From the NCBI RefSeq assembly GCF_003589595.1, contig NW_020654080.1:11125698-11189697 (forward strand): 64,000 nucleotides of DNA, written 5' to 3'. Made by a program: the position numbers and the translations under genes. The DNA is from Hyposmocoma kahamanoa (taxonomy: Eukaryota > Arthropoda > Insecta > Lepidoptera > Cosmopterigidae). Of this stretch, positions 37,701 to 52,700 are shown piece by piece (within the stretch, counting starts at the first letter, position 1; the number at the start of each line of letters is the position of its first letter). The notes below the pieces were generated by a model. The model was given only the letters and a program-made list of their open reading frames with translations. It had not been told where the DNA came from and ran no database searches.

Positions 37701-40700
37701 TAGGTAATGCACACTACTTCGATACCAAGTTTCAATTAATTTAGTGGAACAGTTTTAAAAGTCAGTGTACTTTTTTTATGTTTTAGTGACTAGAGTTGAA
37801 AGTTATCAAAAAAGTACATACAAAATTATAACTTATAAACCACTGATTTTCGCAGAACTAATGTTAATTTTAAATGGGTCGTTACAATGTCCTATATCTA
37901 AAAAAAATATGGACCACTGTAAATGGGCCTGCACTGTAATGTGAGAAAGAGAACTTTATATTGTGCACTGAAGTTAATAATCGTAAGATTTGCAAATCGT
38001 GACATCGTCCAATCATTTGATTAGCGCCATTTCTCTCACACAGCTATTAGTCATGCATACTTGCTTGTCCGCGTGACGCAATGGCAACAGTAGAGTAGCA
38101 GTATAACAACAACTGCAACAGTTGTTCGATAATGAGACTACCATGAAACTTTTGTGAGTTGTTGTGCCCATGCCCACATTCGACCCCACTGCTTGGCATT
38201 TTTCTCCATTAAGTTAAAGTGCCATGTCATCATTATTATTCAGCTGATTATAGTAAAATTTTCATGAGTTACGTTCGTGAGTGTCTCTAGAAAAGATTCA
38301 GGCCATAGACCACCACTGGCCCCTATACAAGTTGAGAACTTCACAAATTTTCAGTGGCATTGCAGCACATGCTAGATGCAGATAGTGTCACATGAAAGTG
38401 ACGTTATAAATAACCTAATATACTAATATAACAAACATACTATGTTATAAAATCACTTGCAATGTATACTTATAAAGTAAAGTAAAATAATATTGACTGA
38501 TCAAGTACTGACTTGACTGATATTAGATATTTATATTTTATTAATTAATGGCATCTTCCTGTCGTGAAATGTTACATCAGTCACGCTTCATTTTTTTATT
38601 CTTATGGCTTAAGTGTATGGATTGTTCGACATTAAACACATTTCCTATTCAAATAAATTGTTTGATGTACTAGTTACTATGCCTTGTATTCAGAGGTTCG
38701 ATTACACTTATGAATACATCAATGTCCAAAAGAGCTTTTGTTTTGCCAATTTAAAAATCAAACATTGTAGGTGTACTGCACTTTTAAACAAATAATATCG
38801 AATCAAAGGTAAGATTCCATTGTAAGCCACTTGCTATGTTTTGAATTCTATTTACATTCTACGTCTTTCTCGGATTTCATTACATATGTTAGTGCTCTTC
38901 CAACAGAAATGTATCTCATATAACATATTTCAGATTGGTGGGTGATCTACTTCTGATGGAAATCTGGGAATGCTTATCTCAAGGTTACATGAGGTTGAGA
39001 AACCAAAATATTGGTATAAAGATGACCATAGGATCTTTGCCGCCTGTGCCTACGCAGGATCGCGCGTACGAATTATTCAACATTAGTGTTGACTGTAAGT
39101 AATAATAATTTATACAGAGTGTAACATAGAGACGTAATAATATTAAAGGATCCAGACTCAATTTAATTATTTACTTACTTATTTAGTTACTAACTTTTTT
39201 TATTAAAAATGAGCAAGTGCGCATTTTACCGCCATCTCACCTGATGTAAAGAGTCTAACTAATGTCTGCTCACTCTTGCCTACTTATTTAAGTGTTAAAT
39301 CGGTGTATCTGCGTCACAACTGTATTGCAAACCCGAGACTAACAGAAATTACGAATAGATCATACACAAAAAAGTCATTCATGGGAGCAATAAATAAAGT
39401 GCAAAACAACAATCCCCTAAAAATAAATGCTGTTAACTTACCCTATTAAGTTACCTAATAGGGTAAGTTAACCTATTAGGTTAGCTAATAATATCATTTA
39501 TTGCCAACTTACGTTTTCGGGTAGACTTAGGTATTATAAAACAGTAGTAACTAGTACAATACACAGGTGATGAATGTCCCCATACATATAGTTGTACATT
39601 ATTTATGAACACGTGTTTATTTATTACAATTTTGCAATGGTGGGTAATCAGAACTATGTGAACCGTTCCACGTGCTCGTTAATCATGTATATGCTTATTG
39701 TAATTCACTGTTCATGGTGTATCTAACAATATTTACTTAATCACTACATGCAGCGCTTACGCATAATTATACACATTTGCAACGGCTCAGAATGCATTAG
39801 TACAGGGTATATGGAATGTTTCAAAGGCCACTTCGATGCTCCGTGTGATCTCTTATTGCGCTCTCATACTCCTCTGCATAGACAGCATTTTTGACATTTG
39901 GTTCAACCGGCCTTCATGTCTGGAGCCTTTGAACGATCCACTAATTTATAGTCGTGGCATCATCCTCCTAAAACATTCCAGCGCAGGCTAAGAGCAGTTA
40001 CTCACGGCGAGTTTACAACGCGCGACAGCATCGATATAATTGATATAATCGGGCGTCGCTACACTTGTGACTTATAAGCTATTTCATCAATGCAATGGCG
40101 CGTTTGTATCGATGCAATCATGCCGTTGTATCGGTGCAGCCGCGCATCACCACTAAGGCCAACGCCTCCCAATAAATTTACCAACGTTGGTGCAAGTTGG
40201 CTGGGTGAAGGCATAGTATCATTTCAAAGTAATCTAACTAGCTAAGAAGGTACAAACTTCGAATAAACTAAATTATGTAAAAAACCCCGACTGCAAAAAA
40301 ATACTGAAAAGAGATCTTTTGCTTCAGCAATGTAGAATGCACTACGGATGCGATGTGTTTTGTTCAGCACCTACTTACTTAGGCGAATTATTAATTATGG
40401 TCATTGACATACTTAGGAATATATATGAATATGCAGTTGACACCCGATTTAAACAAATAATAAAATATATTGTAATATAACTTGGATTTTATTAGGAGTG
40501 CAGGCGGTGATAAACAATTGGGTTTTATTTTTTAAATCATTTTGCTTATTTCAAACTTTTAGTTTATTATGGAACAAGTTTTCCAATAAAGTATTGGTAA
40601 GTAAATTGTTATCTTTAGTTTACCGTACAGCTTGTACAGTGAACCAAAGATAGCAGATTAAGGCGCATCATTTGCCGTGCAATGTCGACCACAAGATACC

Positions 40701-43700
40701 TCTTCAAATTGTTCGCAACCCTGGTGACAAGACCCATGCAAACTGTGTTGGTCACTTCTCAATGGTTTGAAATGATTTTGTGGCTCATCTCTTAACACTT
40801 TACTATGTAAAGTCACGATAGCCTCCATTATACTTGATCGCAGCTCTTCATTTATTATATTTAAACTGATTCGTTTAAATATTAAAACTGTTTTCTGTTT
40901 GGTCAGGTGCCAGTTATGTTTTGATGTATGTGTACCCGTGTTCATGTTCGCTTCTTGTAAGACATCTATGTTTGCTTTTTTTGCTGGCGTAGCTGCACCT
41001 CATACGTTCCAGGTCTGTATTCTGTGTCATCCGGCTGTTCTTCTGGGATGTTGTGGAGTACTCGAAGATCCGACTTATTACAAGACTATCGTAGTGGTTT
41101 CCATTGAAGGTAAAGTTGTGATGCTACCCACTGCATCATCGGTTTTTGGAGTGAAAGTTACTGAAGGTGCTGAAGTGTTGTTTCATTGGTATACATTGAC
41201 ATCTATGTGGTAGAATTCAACGGCCGCTATTAAAATAGTAGTTCCTCCCCACTGTCCGTCTTGGTATTGTGGCATAACGTACATATGGCGTAGGATTTTT
41301 TCATCATCTTCACTGTAGTTAAAGTTGCTTCTTTTACGACTGGGTTTTCCTGGTTCTCGTCTACATAACGGACTAGGTCCCTTCTTATTGCGTGGTGGTC
41401 AAAGGTAGTATAGAGTAATTCACTTAATTGGTGAGCAATTGCGTACGTTTTCAGAATACGCAGTATCCATCCGCGTACATGTGAACTATAGAGGTATTTG
41501 TGGGGATGTCCATCATTTATTTGATTGATGGTATTAAATAATTTAATATTGAACACCATCAACGTTCTCAACAACACTACCTAACCACTTACCCAAATAA
41601 CTAACTACCTTTACTACCTACTATCTGTCACGCGCTGCAAAGCCGGTAGGAGTCTGGCCACCGGTTGCGGCTGGTTGGTCTTCGCTCCACAATCAAATTT
41701 AAGAGCGCTTAAACTGTGCCCCCTGGTACGTCGTGTAGTACCAATGAGCACTTCGGTGGCGCATGTATTGCAACAATTAATACGATTAGGAGCGGTCGGG
41801 GATATGGCCATTATAGTAGCAGGTAGTACGCTATGCGACTGTTTCTTATACAAAAGCTTAACATTCCACATCCGCTACTTGAAAAATAACGTCATCGAAT
41901 GTGGCATCGTTATTTGTAAACAAGTACCGCCTGATAAGGGACTGTGATCTCATTAGACGTTAATCTTTGTTCACGTGCGATTTATGATTAATTATTACGA
42001 GATAACATTGCATGCTATCGCAAGCATTCGAGTCGCATAGAGCAAACGAACGGGGAGTCGGTTCCGACTGATTTTTTTTACAACTACATTTTGTTATTTA
42101 ATGTATGTAACATGTTTAATTAGATAAGGATTAATACTATGTCATCCAGAATACAATCCAAGACTTTTTTGTTTTAAAAAAAAATTGTAATTAATTATTA
42201 CGCTGGGTAATTTAGAAAAAAACTATGTTGACCAATCTAGAATGGTTTGACATGAACTAGTTTTTTTTAAATTGTAGTTTATTATTATACTAATCACTAT
42301 TTACTTATTGCCCTTCGACGATAGTAATGTTTTATATGAAAATATAAAATTTATGTAACTTCTCAGTAATTATCGAGTTCTTAGGCTTTCGCGATTGTTA
42401 TACATAGGAAGTGAAACTATTTTTCCGGATTTAAATCGCGTATTTGTTTTTTCAAACAAACCAACGTTTCGGGCCCATGTCCATGTCATGGGACCGTGCC
42501 CTAGTCAACCGTGACCATGGGACATGGAAAGGACCCGAAACGTGGGTTTGTTTGACATTGCTTCGCCCACACAGGAGTCATGGTGGTCTTAAATTATTGA
42601 TACAGTAGTCATCTACCCAAAAAATTAAACTACGAATTGTCGATATTCCAAAGATTCGCACGAAACATGCTTCCGTATTGATAAGACGAATGGCTACGGA
42701 GTGAAATTCCCTGCCTGCAGACTTATTCCCTGAACGTTATAACTTGGGCATTTTCAAGGCGAAAGTGAATAGGCATTTTTTAGGTATGCATGCTCCGTCG
42801 CCGACTTCATCGTCAGTTTCCACCGGGTGAGATGGAGGTCAAATGCGCATTTATATATCTTATAAAAAAAATAGTGAGCCAAAACCTTAAATATTTAAAA
42901 TATAAAAATCATAACATATCACTTCATTCCGACATCCCGGGATTTAAAAGATGATGCAATGTATTTTAAGAAACCGCTTCTATATTTCGACAGCAATTCA
43001 CGGCAAAACGGGAAGTTTAGATTTATAATCATCCGAATATCCGACCATTAATTATAACTATCGAATTCAGGTTTTCGCGATTACTACACAACGGAAATGA
43101 AACAATCTTATTTTCGGATCCATCAATCAGCCATGACCATGGGACCTGTAAGGACCACGAAACCATATAATAATACAAGTATGGCAACTCCATAGAAACT
43201 TAGCAGCGCGGCCTATGTATGTGCACGCCTGCCGCGCGCTGTGTACGAACGCGCTCATTCGTATAACAATGAAAAGCCGACGAGTGCATCGAGAGATTAC
43301 GCGAATGAGCGTCCGCGTCCGTACTCGGCGCTCGCACATAGAAGCCGCGTTGCTACGTTTGTATAGAGTTACCATACTTGTGTTATTATACTATGCCTTA
43401 ACGTTGGTTTATTCGAAAAAACAAAGATTGATGCGATGTCCATCCGGAAAAACGGTTCCATTTCCAATTTTATTAATATATAATTTTATTATACCTTGTA
43501 AGAAGCGCTTAGAGGTAAACTAAAGTAATGTAGTCGCTATTAATAAAACTACATTTTCAGTATCTGTGCCGCAAACAGAAGTAAGAACTGTGCCAAGAAC
43601 AGGAGAGATACTGCTCATCTCTTTTGGACCGGATAATGCTAATCGAAGATTTTTCTTCGTGCACAACGTTAGGTGCCTTCCGTCGCCAAAAAGTGAGCAA

Positions 43701-46700
43701 ATAATACGTTATTTATCATAAATATGAAAAGCGTTTTTTTAGTAACAGTAAATAAGTTGTTTTGTATTTGGTGTAATACATATAATCTAAATAAACCTTG
43801 TAGTGCAACATCATTCCAAAACCCAATCACGGCATCTGGTTTTTGTTTCTTCTCAACCTTTAATATAACTCCTATTTTCATTTCAGATAACATACATTCA
43901 TTCTTCTCACTATCTCTACACGCGTGTTACACCGACAAAATGGGAAAACTGAAGCCCGGGGATACAATGGTGGCCATAAGTTTAGCTTATATTCAAAAGG
44001 AACTGATGTTGTTTGATGCTATGGAATATCTAGCAGGGTCACCTCTTAGCGAAGCGATACTAAGGCCGGAGCCGCGGCATTTTGTTAAGACTGATTCTAA
44101 ATCTTCGTTTAATATGCAGTGTCAAGTGAGTGTGAAAAAAACTTTTTGGTATTAATTATTGTTGAGACAATATAGTATTGTATAGTAGCAGTAGGGTCAC
44201 CTTCTGAAAGAGTTCGTCCAGGGTAGTACTGCCACCTTACCTATTTCTGCCACCAAGCAGGAGCGTAAGCATTACTGCGTTCCGGTTTTTAAGAGTCCGT
44301 GTGCTGGTGTAATTACAGGCACATGGGACTTGTCAACTTATGTCTCAGGGTGACGGGCGCAGTGGCAGTGCCCCTCAGATCTTTGCGATTTAAAGCTCTG
44401 AGAGGTAGCTTACCATCAGGCATAGGTCTTGTTCGTCTAATAATAAAACAAAGATACGCATGCACACGTTAGGAAGCTACAGTTAAAAAGCTGTTTAATC
44501 CAATACAAAGATCCGTAACAAGCACATGGAGATTTGTAAAATCTGGTGGCTCGATTCGTGGCTTAGTAAGAACGGTAGCCATGTTGAGGCGAATTCTGTC
44601 GGATCGGAAGAATTTTTCTTAGTGTTTGTACGATCTTTATATCAATAATAATAACAAAAGTGGAGTATTTTCACAAAAAAACATGAATTATCATGATAGT
44701 AAAAACATCATGATATTCATTAAAAATAAACATTTTTGGTATTAATTCAAATCATTCGATTTCTAATTATTAATACAAAGATCGAACACTCTGAAAAAAT
44801 TCCTTCGATCCGGCCGGATTCGAACCGACGTCTTCTAGCTTACCGTGCCAGGCGCTACACCAACTAAGCTTTAATCATTCTATTTCTACTCAGGAAGGAT
44901 ATGTAGGTACTGCACATTTATTACAAATAATCTATAGGTAAGTAGTCTGAATGCCGAAATTGCCAAACAACTTATTTAGTTAAAAGTGGTGAAATTAAAG
45001 TCACATGGGACTTGTCAACTTACGTCTCAGGGTGATGGGCACAGGGACAGTGCGCCTCAGCAGATATTTGCGATTTAAAGCTCTGAGTGGCACTGCAACT
45101 GTTCTGATGTAGCTTACCATCAGGCGCACGATTTGTTCGTCCCGTCACTTGATATTATAAAAAAGTAAACTTGTTAATATTTCAGTGGACAAAGGTTCTA
45201 AACCCTAGTCAACAAGCGGCCGTATTCTCCTCAGTTTCGGCGGCACTAAGCGACAGACCATGTATTCAAATGGTACAGGGACCACCGGGGACAGGTATGA
45301 CAATTGTATTTATAAAACAAAACTCCAACTCTGTAACTTGAAATTTATTGAAATGTCTTTCGAGTTAGACAGCCTATTGACGCTTTATGCCAAAAATGCA
45401 GTATGCCAGATTCTCATAATCCCGAAGTCACTTCTAGGAACAGATTTGGTTAATTTAAAAAGTTTCCATTAAATCCTGTTGTGTTAATACATTTAACTGC
45501 CTCCGTGGCCGAATGGTTACGGTTACCTATCAGTAGTCTGAAATAACATTTTCCAGAAATAACGTTGGCTCGTATTTTCATAACCGCGAAAGTAATTTTG
45601 AGAGGAAAATGTTTTTTCTTTTAAACTTAACCTAACCGAACCTAATCGTGTCTTTGCGATAAACATCCACCAACAACGGTTTCGTTATAATTCGGTTTTC
45701 GGTGTAATGAAAATTCGAACAAATGTTATTTCGGAAAAAAAATTGAGTTTGTGATACGTTACCAACGATTACCAGCCGAACTGTAACGCAGAGGTCCCAG
45801 GTTCGATTCCTGGGCCGGGAGAAATATTTGTATGGCTTATATTTATTTCTTTCGTGAGTTTCAGTGTAATTTGTGGTTGTCTATGTGTGTGTCCATGGCA
45901 CCCGCGACACAGGATTTTCCTAGTGCGGGGCTATGTTGAGTGTGTGCGTTATTATTATACATTCTTGAATCGCAAAAAAAATCATTCTGAAATATGTTGA
46001 CAAATACCCTAAATTCGGTTCTAGCCTTGTACTCTCGCTCTTCTGACATCCGTCCGAAACAATTACTGTCAAATAAGTAGTAGTCGATGAAAATTTAAAG
46101 ACGCATGATGCGAATGCTTATCATACATTGTCTTTTACTTTGGTCGAATATTACTTATTTGACAGTAATTGATAAAGATGTCGGACGGAGAACGAGACAA
46201 GACCCCCTGGCACTCACCAGCCGCTTCCGCGGTGCTCTTGCTCAACTCACTTGACTCGTGCGTGTGATATACGCTATAGCCTAACCTCCCTCCTCGCCAA
46301 CGTATCTTTAAGCAATATGGCACTCTACTAATCTGGCATCCTACTAATTTGACATTCCGCTAATCTGACATTTTGCATGTTTGGCATAAAGCATCAAAAG
46401 TTTAAACAGTTAGAGCGCATTTATTCGAGACGAATTTCATTGCGCGGCTGCCGCGTCCGCGCCGCCGCAGCGACCGCATACGTCCAACTGTCATGGCAAA
46501 ATACGCTCTATTCGTTTATTACGTTTTAAATTAAATGAGCGTCCCGAGCGCGCGGGCGAGACTGACTTGTCTTTGGTCTACGCGGCAGCAGGAATTTCAA
46601 TGTTGTTGCCTAGTAAATAGAATTCGGATTCGCCATTAATGTACGCGAAAGCGTGGTAACTGGGCGGTCGCCGCGAGGCGGCCACGCGAAAACGTTCCCG

Positions 46701-49700
46701 CCGTGTAACTGGGCGCTTAGGGCGCCTTCAAATTAGACACTCGATACATACAAACTACACAAAAAACACACGGAAAAACTCTACTTTATTAACATTCCGT
46801 GGAGAAGTGGTTGAGTTGAATGATTTTTGCAGGGAAATCAAGCGTAATATGTGCCATAGTGATGTCTTACTTCTACGATCTTAAAGGGAAGCTACAACAT
46901 AATAGAGGCAAAATTTTAATTTGCGCGACCAGTAATGCCGCGGTCGACGAGATCGTTTGCAGGCTGCTTAACATCAGACAGAACTTGCCTAAAAGTTAGT
47001 ATAAAAAGTGAATAAGTAAGTAATCCACTTTATATTAATTCAATTCTCCTAAGTCAGAGAAGAACATAACTGAACACGACATGCAACTATGAATCCATGC
47101 TTAACTAGAACACATAAATAGCACAAGGAATATCTTAATATTTATTTACTAATTTCAATTGAAAATTAAAGGATTTCATAGACGCGTAAAAACGTCCACG
47201 GCGGTCATAAGATTAAAATCAACGAATTTTGTGAGCTGAAACCTTTTCAGCCTTTTCAGTCACCTTCCTTTTCTTGTTATATGTAATGCTGCGATGTAAT
47301 GTGCTGAATAAATACCTTATCTATCTATCTATCTATGTATTAACGAGAATTAATTATGAACTAAGATTAACGTAGTTATTGCGAGTCTAAATTACAGCAG
47401 CTTATTTTAACGGATCAGTTGTATCACGTAGTATTACTTATTGTATGTAATTTTATGTTTTGCGCAGCCGAACGGTTCCGTATGGTTCGCGTAGGCCGTG
47501 CAGAAGCGATGCATCCGCTGGCATACAACATCTCGTCGCAGCAGCTAGCACAACGCGACGCCGTCGCAAGACAACAGGCCGAGCCCGTGCATGCCGGACT
47601 CACTGCAGAGGCATGTAATATAGTTGCTGCAATCTCAGTAGGCGAAGCTTCAATTTTATGCTCATAGTGGCGTAGGTTCAATTTACACTGCCACGGTATG
47701 GAAGCGAATTTGTGCATAGCGCAATTGCCATAAAGAACTTTATGGCAATTGTGTAACGTACAAACTAGATACTAGTAGTTTAGTAGCAAAAGAGCGCTTT
47801 GTGAACGAGTTCGTCCAGGAAAGTGGCATCAGATCTTTGCGATTTAAAGTTCTGAGTAGTGCTATAGAGTACTAAAAAAACCGTCTTCAAAAGTTCGTGG
47901 AATTACAACTATTTGCCAAGTTTTATTGAAATCGATTACCGGAAAGTGCACGAAACCGGATTCCTAGTTTGCCACCCTGAGAGGTGGAATATTTTCTTCA
48001 AATTTAAATGGGACCACCCACTTTCCAACAAAAAAGAATCATGAAAATCTGTTCACAAATTTACAAAAAGCCGGCGTTATCGCGTAACATACATATAAAA
48101 AAAATACAATCGAATTGAGAACCTCCTCCTTTTTTTGAAGTCGGTTAAAAAAAGCGAAGCTTCAGTTTAATAGACATAGACTAAATTGAACATAATATAA
48201 TGAACTTTATGACAATTGTGCAACATACAAAGCGCGTACAAACTTGATACAAAAAAAATAGCGTACAAACTTGATACGATGCGATAGCTGCTGGAAATCC
48301 CGAGACTGCGTGAGAATTCTCGGAAGAAGGCGAAGGAAGAGGCGTGACCTGTTTTTTGGCTTGTACATTACACAGTTGGCATTCATTACGCTGTGTTACA
48401 AAAATTCGTGTCCGTTCTACGACGAGACCGAAAGTAATAATACAATATCTCCAAGAAACCTATAAATACTTATTTAATTAACTGCCTTGTATTGTTTCAG
48501 ATCTCTCACATAGAGGCCAAGATAAACATGTGGCGGACACAGGAGCAAGACGCAAAAGATCCTGAACGAGCAGCTTACTGCAGCGGCCGGGTCAAAGAAC
48601 TCCTAAATAGATTGGATTTGGTAAGATAGAGATATACTTATTACTGTCATAAGTCAACAATTACTGTTATAAAACTTTGGAATATAATAGAAGAATGTAA
48701 TAGCGTTTACAAACGGCGAATTTTAGCATCGCGTTTGCTTCGATGCAACCGCGTGGGTGGACGTGGGCGGAGCTTATTTTAAAAGATTTCGGTTCCTAAT
48801 AACATCGAAAATAGTTCTTTTAAGTCGTAAGGTGGATCACAAATTAAAGATGGCGGTTATTTAAAGTAGATATTATTGTTCCATGAGAATTTTAGTTTCT
48901 GTGGGGATGCCAAAAATAAAAGATTCAGATTTCAAGATAATGCAAATTTTTCATCAATCTAAATATATTATAATATGAAATGTATTAGATAACTTTTACT
49001 ACTAGTGCTTACCTATTTCTAATATCTTAGCCTAAGATGAGAAGAAGAGAAGAGAGAACTTTGTACATAATATAATGTCTATGCCGTAATTCATTATTTA
49101 CAATTACGATTTTACACTATGCTACTTCGACAACACGGACGAGATGCTTCTTAATAATCTTTATACTCCGATAAGAATGAACATCATTACAAACCCATGT
49201 AAGAAAAGATTTCTTATATCGATCGATTAATCTAGTGTTTATGATTACAATTACAAATGATTTTGTACTTTGGTAATTTTTATTACATGTAAGCAATTAC
49301 TTTTGATAGCGTAAGGACTAAAGTACCTATTGAATTGGTAGTCATCAGGGTACCTACTATATGTTTTAGTGACAATTGTCTCTAATGACTCCGTAAAATA
49401 TTTATATGCAAAATGTTACTTCTTGTAAGCGCAAGTGGTGTACAGTTTGCCATACAAAAACCACCACCAACACCCATCAGCGACAAAAACTGTAAACTCA
49501 TGGTAGAGGCAAACATGTCTGCTCTAATCAGATATCAAAACAACAACACAAACCGTGAACAGTATCGCTGTTACACTACCTGCATGATACGTAACACATG
49601 TACTACAGATTGTTAAGTTCCAAACACCACGACAACAATGTGTAAGAAATAATATAATATATAATTTGTTGGTAATTGGTAATTTCATAAATTTATTTCG

Positions 49701-52700
49701 GTGGCTAGCTTCGTAACGGCGGCGGAGGAGGTGGGCCCGGAGAGAAACTCCGCGCCGATCAATTGGCGCACGCGGAACGTCGTATCGTAGATTGTGCACA
49801 CATCATTGTCACTACTCTCTCCAGCGCACACAATCATAAAATGAGAGGGTAACCTATTTTCAATTCCTTTTGTAATGTGAACAGCGTATTCAGCTTTATG
49901 CTGTGTAATTCGTTCTCGTTCTTATCATAAGTGATATAGAGTTGAATTTAAATTTATCGCGTGAAGCTCAGCTCAATACACTGCCATCCTAGTCATAAAC
50001 AACACATTTGCAATTTGGTAACTTTCGAGATATTGGCACCTAATTTTTCTTTGAAATATCGCAATGCTATTACAATAGTGTTGTAATTCAAAATATGTGA
50101 AGTTCAAGACTCTATCAATACTGAACGTAAAATTGGATTTTCTACACTACAATAAAACAGTGTTACAATATTGTAAGGAACAATTACAAGATATCTACTT
50201 AACTCAAAATGAGACACACGTTATGTGAGCTAGTTCTACCCAAAACAGTGCTTAAAACAAATATATAATATTTTTTTCCTTTTACCTTTAAATGTATTTG
50301 GAATTGTTTACATGTCTGTAATAAACTGTAATCCTATACACAAATTTTATGATCTTTCACGGCGAGTGAGTTCGTTTTTCATCGATTCTGAGAAAATACA
50401 CTTTTTGAGTAAGTACACTATTGTAATAATTATGTCGGTTACGCTGGTTTTGCTTAACAATAAAACTTAATCTAAATAAGATATTGAAAAACCGCTTTCA
50501 GGGGGTTATAGATCTCACTTCCCTGATTCCAGATATGCTAATAACTCAATTTCTCAAAAACGTCAATTATGTTGTTTATAATAAAGACGATGGTACAAAT
50601 CCGTACAGAACATACGGATCGTTGACATATTTATGTAAAATTGTCAAGATCCTAAGACAGTTTGTGAAACATGACTACTGAAGTCATTCTCGGATATGAC
50701 AATGACACATTATCACAGAACACCCCATTTTATAATCATTATTTGCGTACAGGTTAAAAAGGCGAATAGCACTGTGCATAGTGGACGAAGCGGGACAGGC
50801 GATCGAGCCAGAGACGCTGATTCCGCTCACGCTCGACGTAACGCATCTGACGCTCATCGGAGACCCGCAACAGCTGCCTGGATACATCTGCTCACAGGTT
50901 CATCTTTAAGTCTATTCACGAAACACAGTATATAAATTATTATCACAAAACAGAGTTTTAAGCCGTGTGATTCCTTTCAATTTTCAGATTGTGATACGTC
51001 AAACATGCTTTATCGCATGAAAATCATGAAAATAATACAAACTACATGAAACGACTTATGTACATGTAAAATGGCTAGTTAGGGCTAGCACGATAGGGCG
51101 CGACTAGCGCGAGAGCGACACAAAGTGCGAGACACTGCTTTTGTCGCATAGAGATCGCGCACATTATGTCGCACTCGCGTCTGGTCGCGATTGGACTAGG
51201 GATTGCTCTTTTCAAATAAACTTAAATGCTATGGAATACACTTTAAATCAAATTTGTGTTTATTCTGCAGCCGTGTCGTCTTTCCATACATCTTTCTAAC
51301 ATGTAGTCTTCAATTTTGTAATATTACTTTGCAATGAAAATATTTTTAATGTAGTTTTTAAACTTAGGAAATGATAATTTTAATATATGCTCCGGAATCT
51401 TATTGTAAAAACGTTATACAGTTCCCCATAAAAGAGTTGTTTACCTTGGTTAAATGAAGTCGTGGTACGTTAAGTAAGTACGTTAGGTACGTGGTAAGGT
51501 TAATATTATGGATATCTTCTTTCTTATTGAAATTATGTATATTTTACGGGCATATAAAATCTTTGCGTAAATGTACTGTGATGCCACGGTCATGATACCA
51601 GTCTCCTTAAACTTTTCTCTGATAGAATCTAGTTCAGACACAGATGTCTTGCCCTAAATGCAACATTGCAACTTTAACACTGCCAATGTCAAATTTATCT
51701 GAAGTTTATGAAATAAAGAAATTTATTATAATATAATACACAAATAAATAATTGTTTACAGCGAGCGAAAAAACACGGTCTAAACGAGAGTCTTTTCTCC
51801 CGTTTAACATCATGCGCCGAGAATTGGAAAGAAGGCAGTCCTGTGATCCTATTGAACCGTCAATACCGCATGCACCCTGAGATCGCGGAGTACCCCAACC
51901 GTGCGTTCTACGGCGGACACATCACAACTACGTCGCCACCGCGTCCGGACATACCGCTGCCGCCCTATTGCATTATTAGTATCTCTAGCGGAGATAAAGG
52001 ACAAGGTAGCTGGTGCACTGTACTGAACACATGAAGCTAAAATATCACGCAAATCACAGCGAAGGCATCATTCTTCATTTAAAGAACACTCATGTTTTAC
52101 TTAACTATAAATTCTATCTTAACTTTGATTGAATTCTTTCCAAAAGACAAAGACCGCGGTAGTGTATAGTGCGACAAGAAAAGTACTAAGTAACATTTTG
52201 TCTGCTGTACTATTTAAGGTTTTTTTTTATAACATCAACAGTTACAGTGCCACTCAGAGCTTTAAATTGCAAAGATCTGAGGCGCACTACCACTGCGTCC
52301 GTCACCCTAAGACATTAGTTGACAAGTCCCACGTGCCTATAATTTCATCAGCACCCTTACCCTTCAAAACCGAATCACAGTAATGTTCACATTACTAATT
52401 GACGGTAGAAATAGGTATGGCGGCAGTGCTACCTTGCACGAACTCGTTTTTTTCTTTCTTTTTCTGTTTTGTTTCTTTCTTTTCGTGTGGTAGTCAAATA
52501 AATTTATTTTCTTTCTTCTTTCTAATACATCGTTTTAAATTCCTGTTGATCGACCTACAATTATTTGTCCCAGGAGCGTCTGGCGCTAACGAGATGGAGG
52601 CGTGGGGCGTGTCTCGTCTAGTCACCGCGTTGAATTCATTGCTGCGTCCGCGCGGGCTCAGCCTGGCCGTGGTCACTCCCTACAACGCACACAAGGAGCT

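Noticed and set aside
43127..43523. Overlapping open frames on both strands that look basic and protein-like
   Set aside because: They lie over the whole-length palindrome at 43164-43395; the reading frames are a by-product of the GC-rich inverted repeat.
47320..47336. CTAT tetranucleotide repeat
   Set aside because: Ordinary short microsatellite in an intron; no further meaning.
49524..49799. Minus-strand frame of 91 residues
   Set aside because: Overlaps helicase exon 11, whose plus-strand product matches the family and fits both splice phases.
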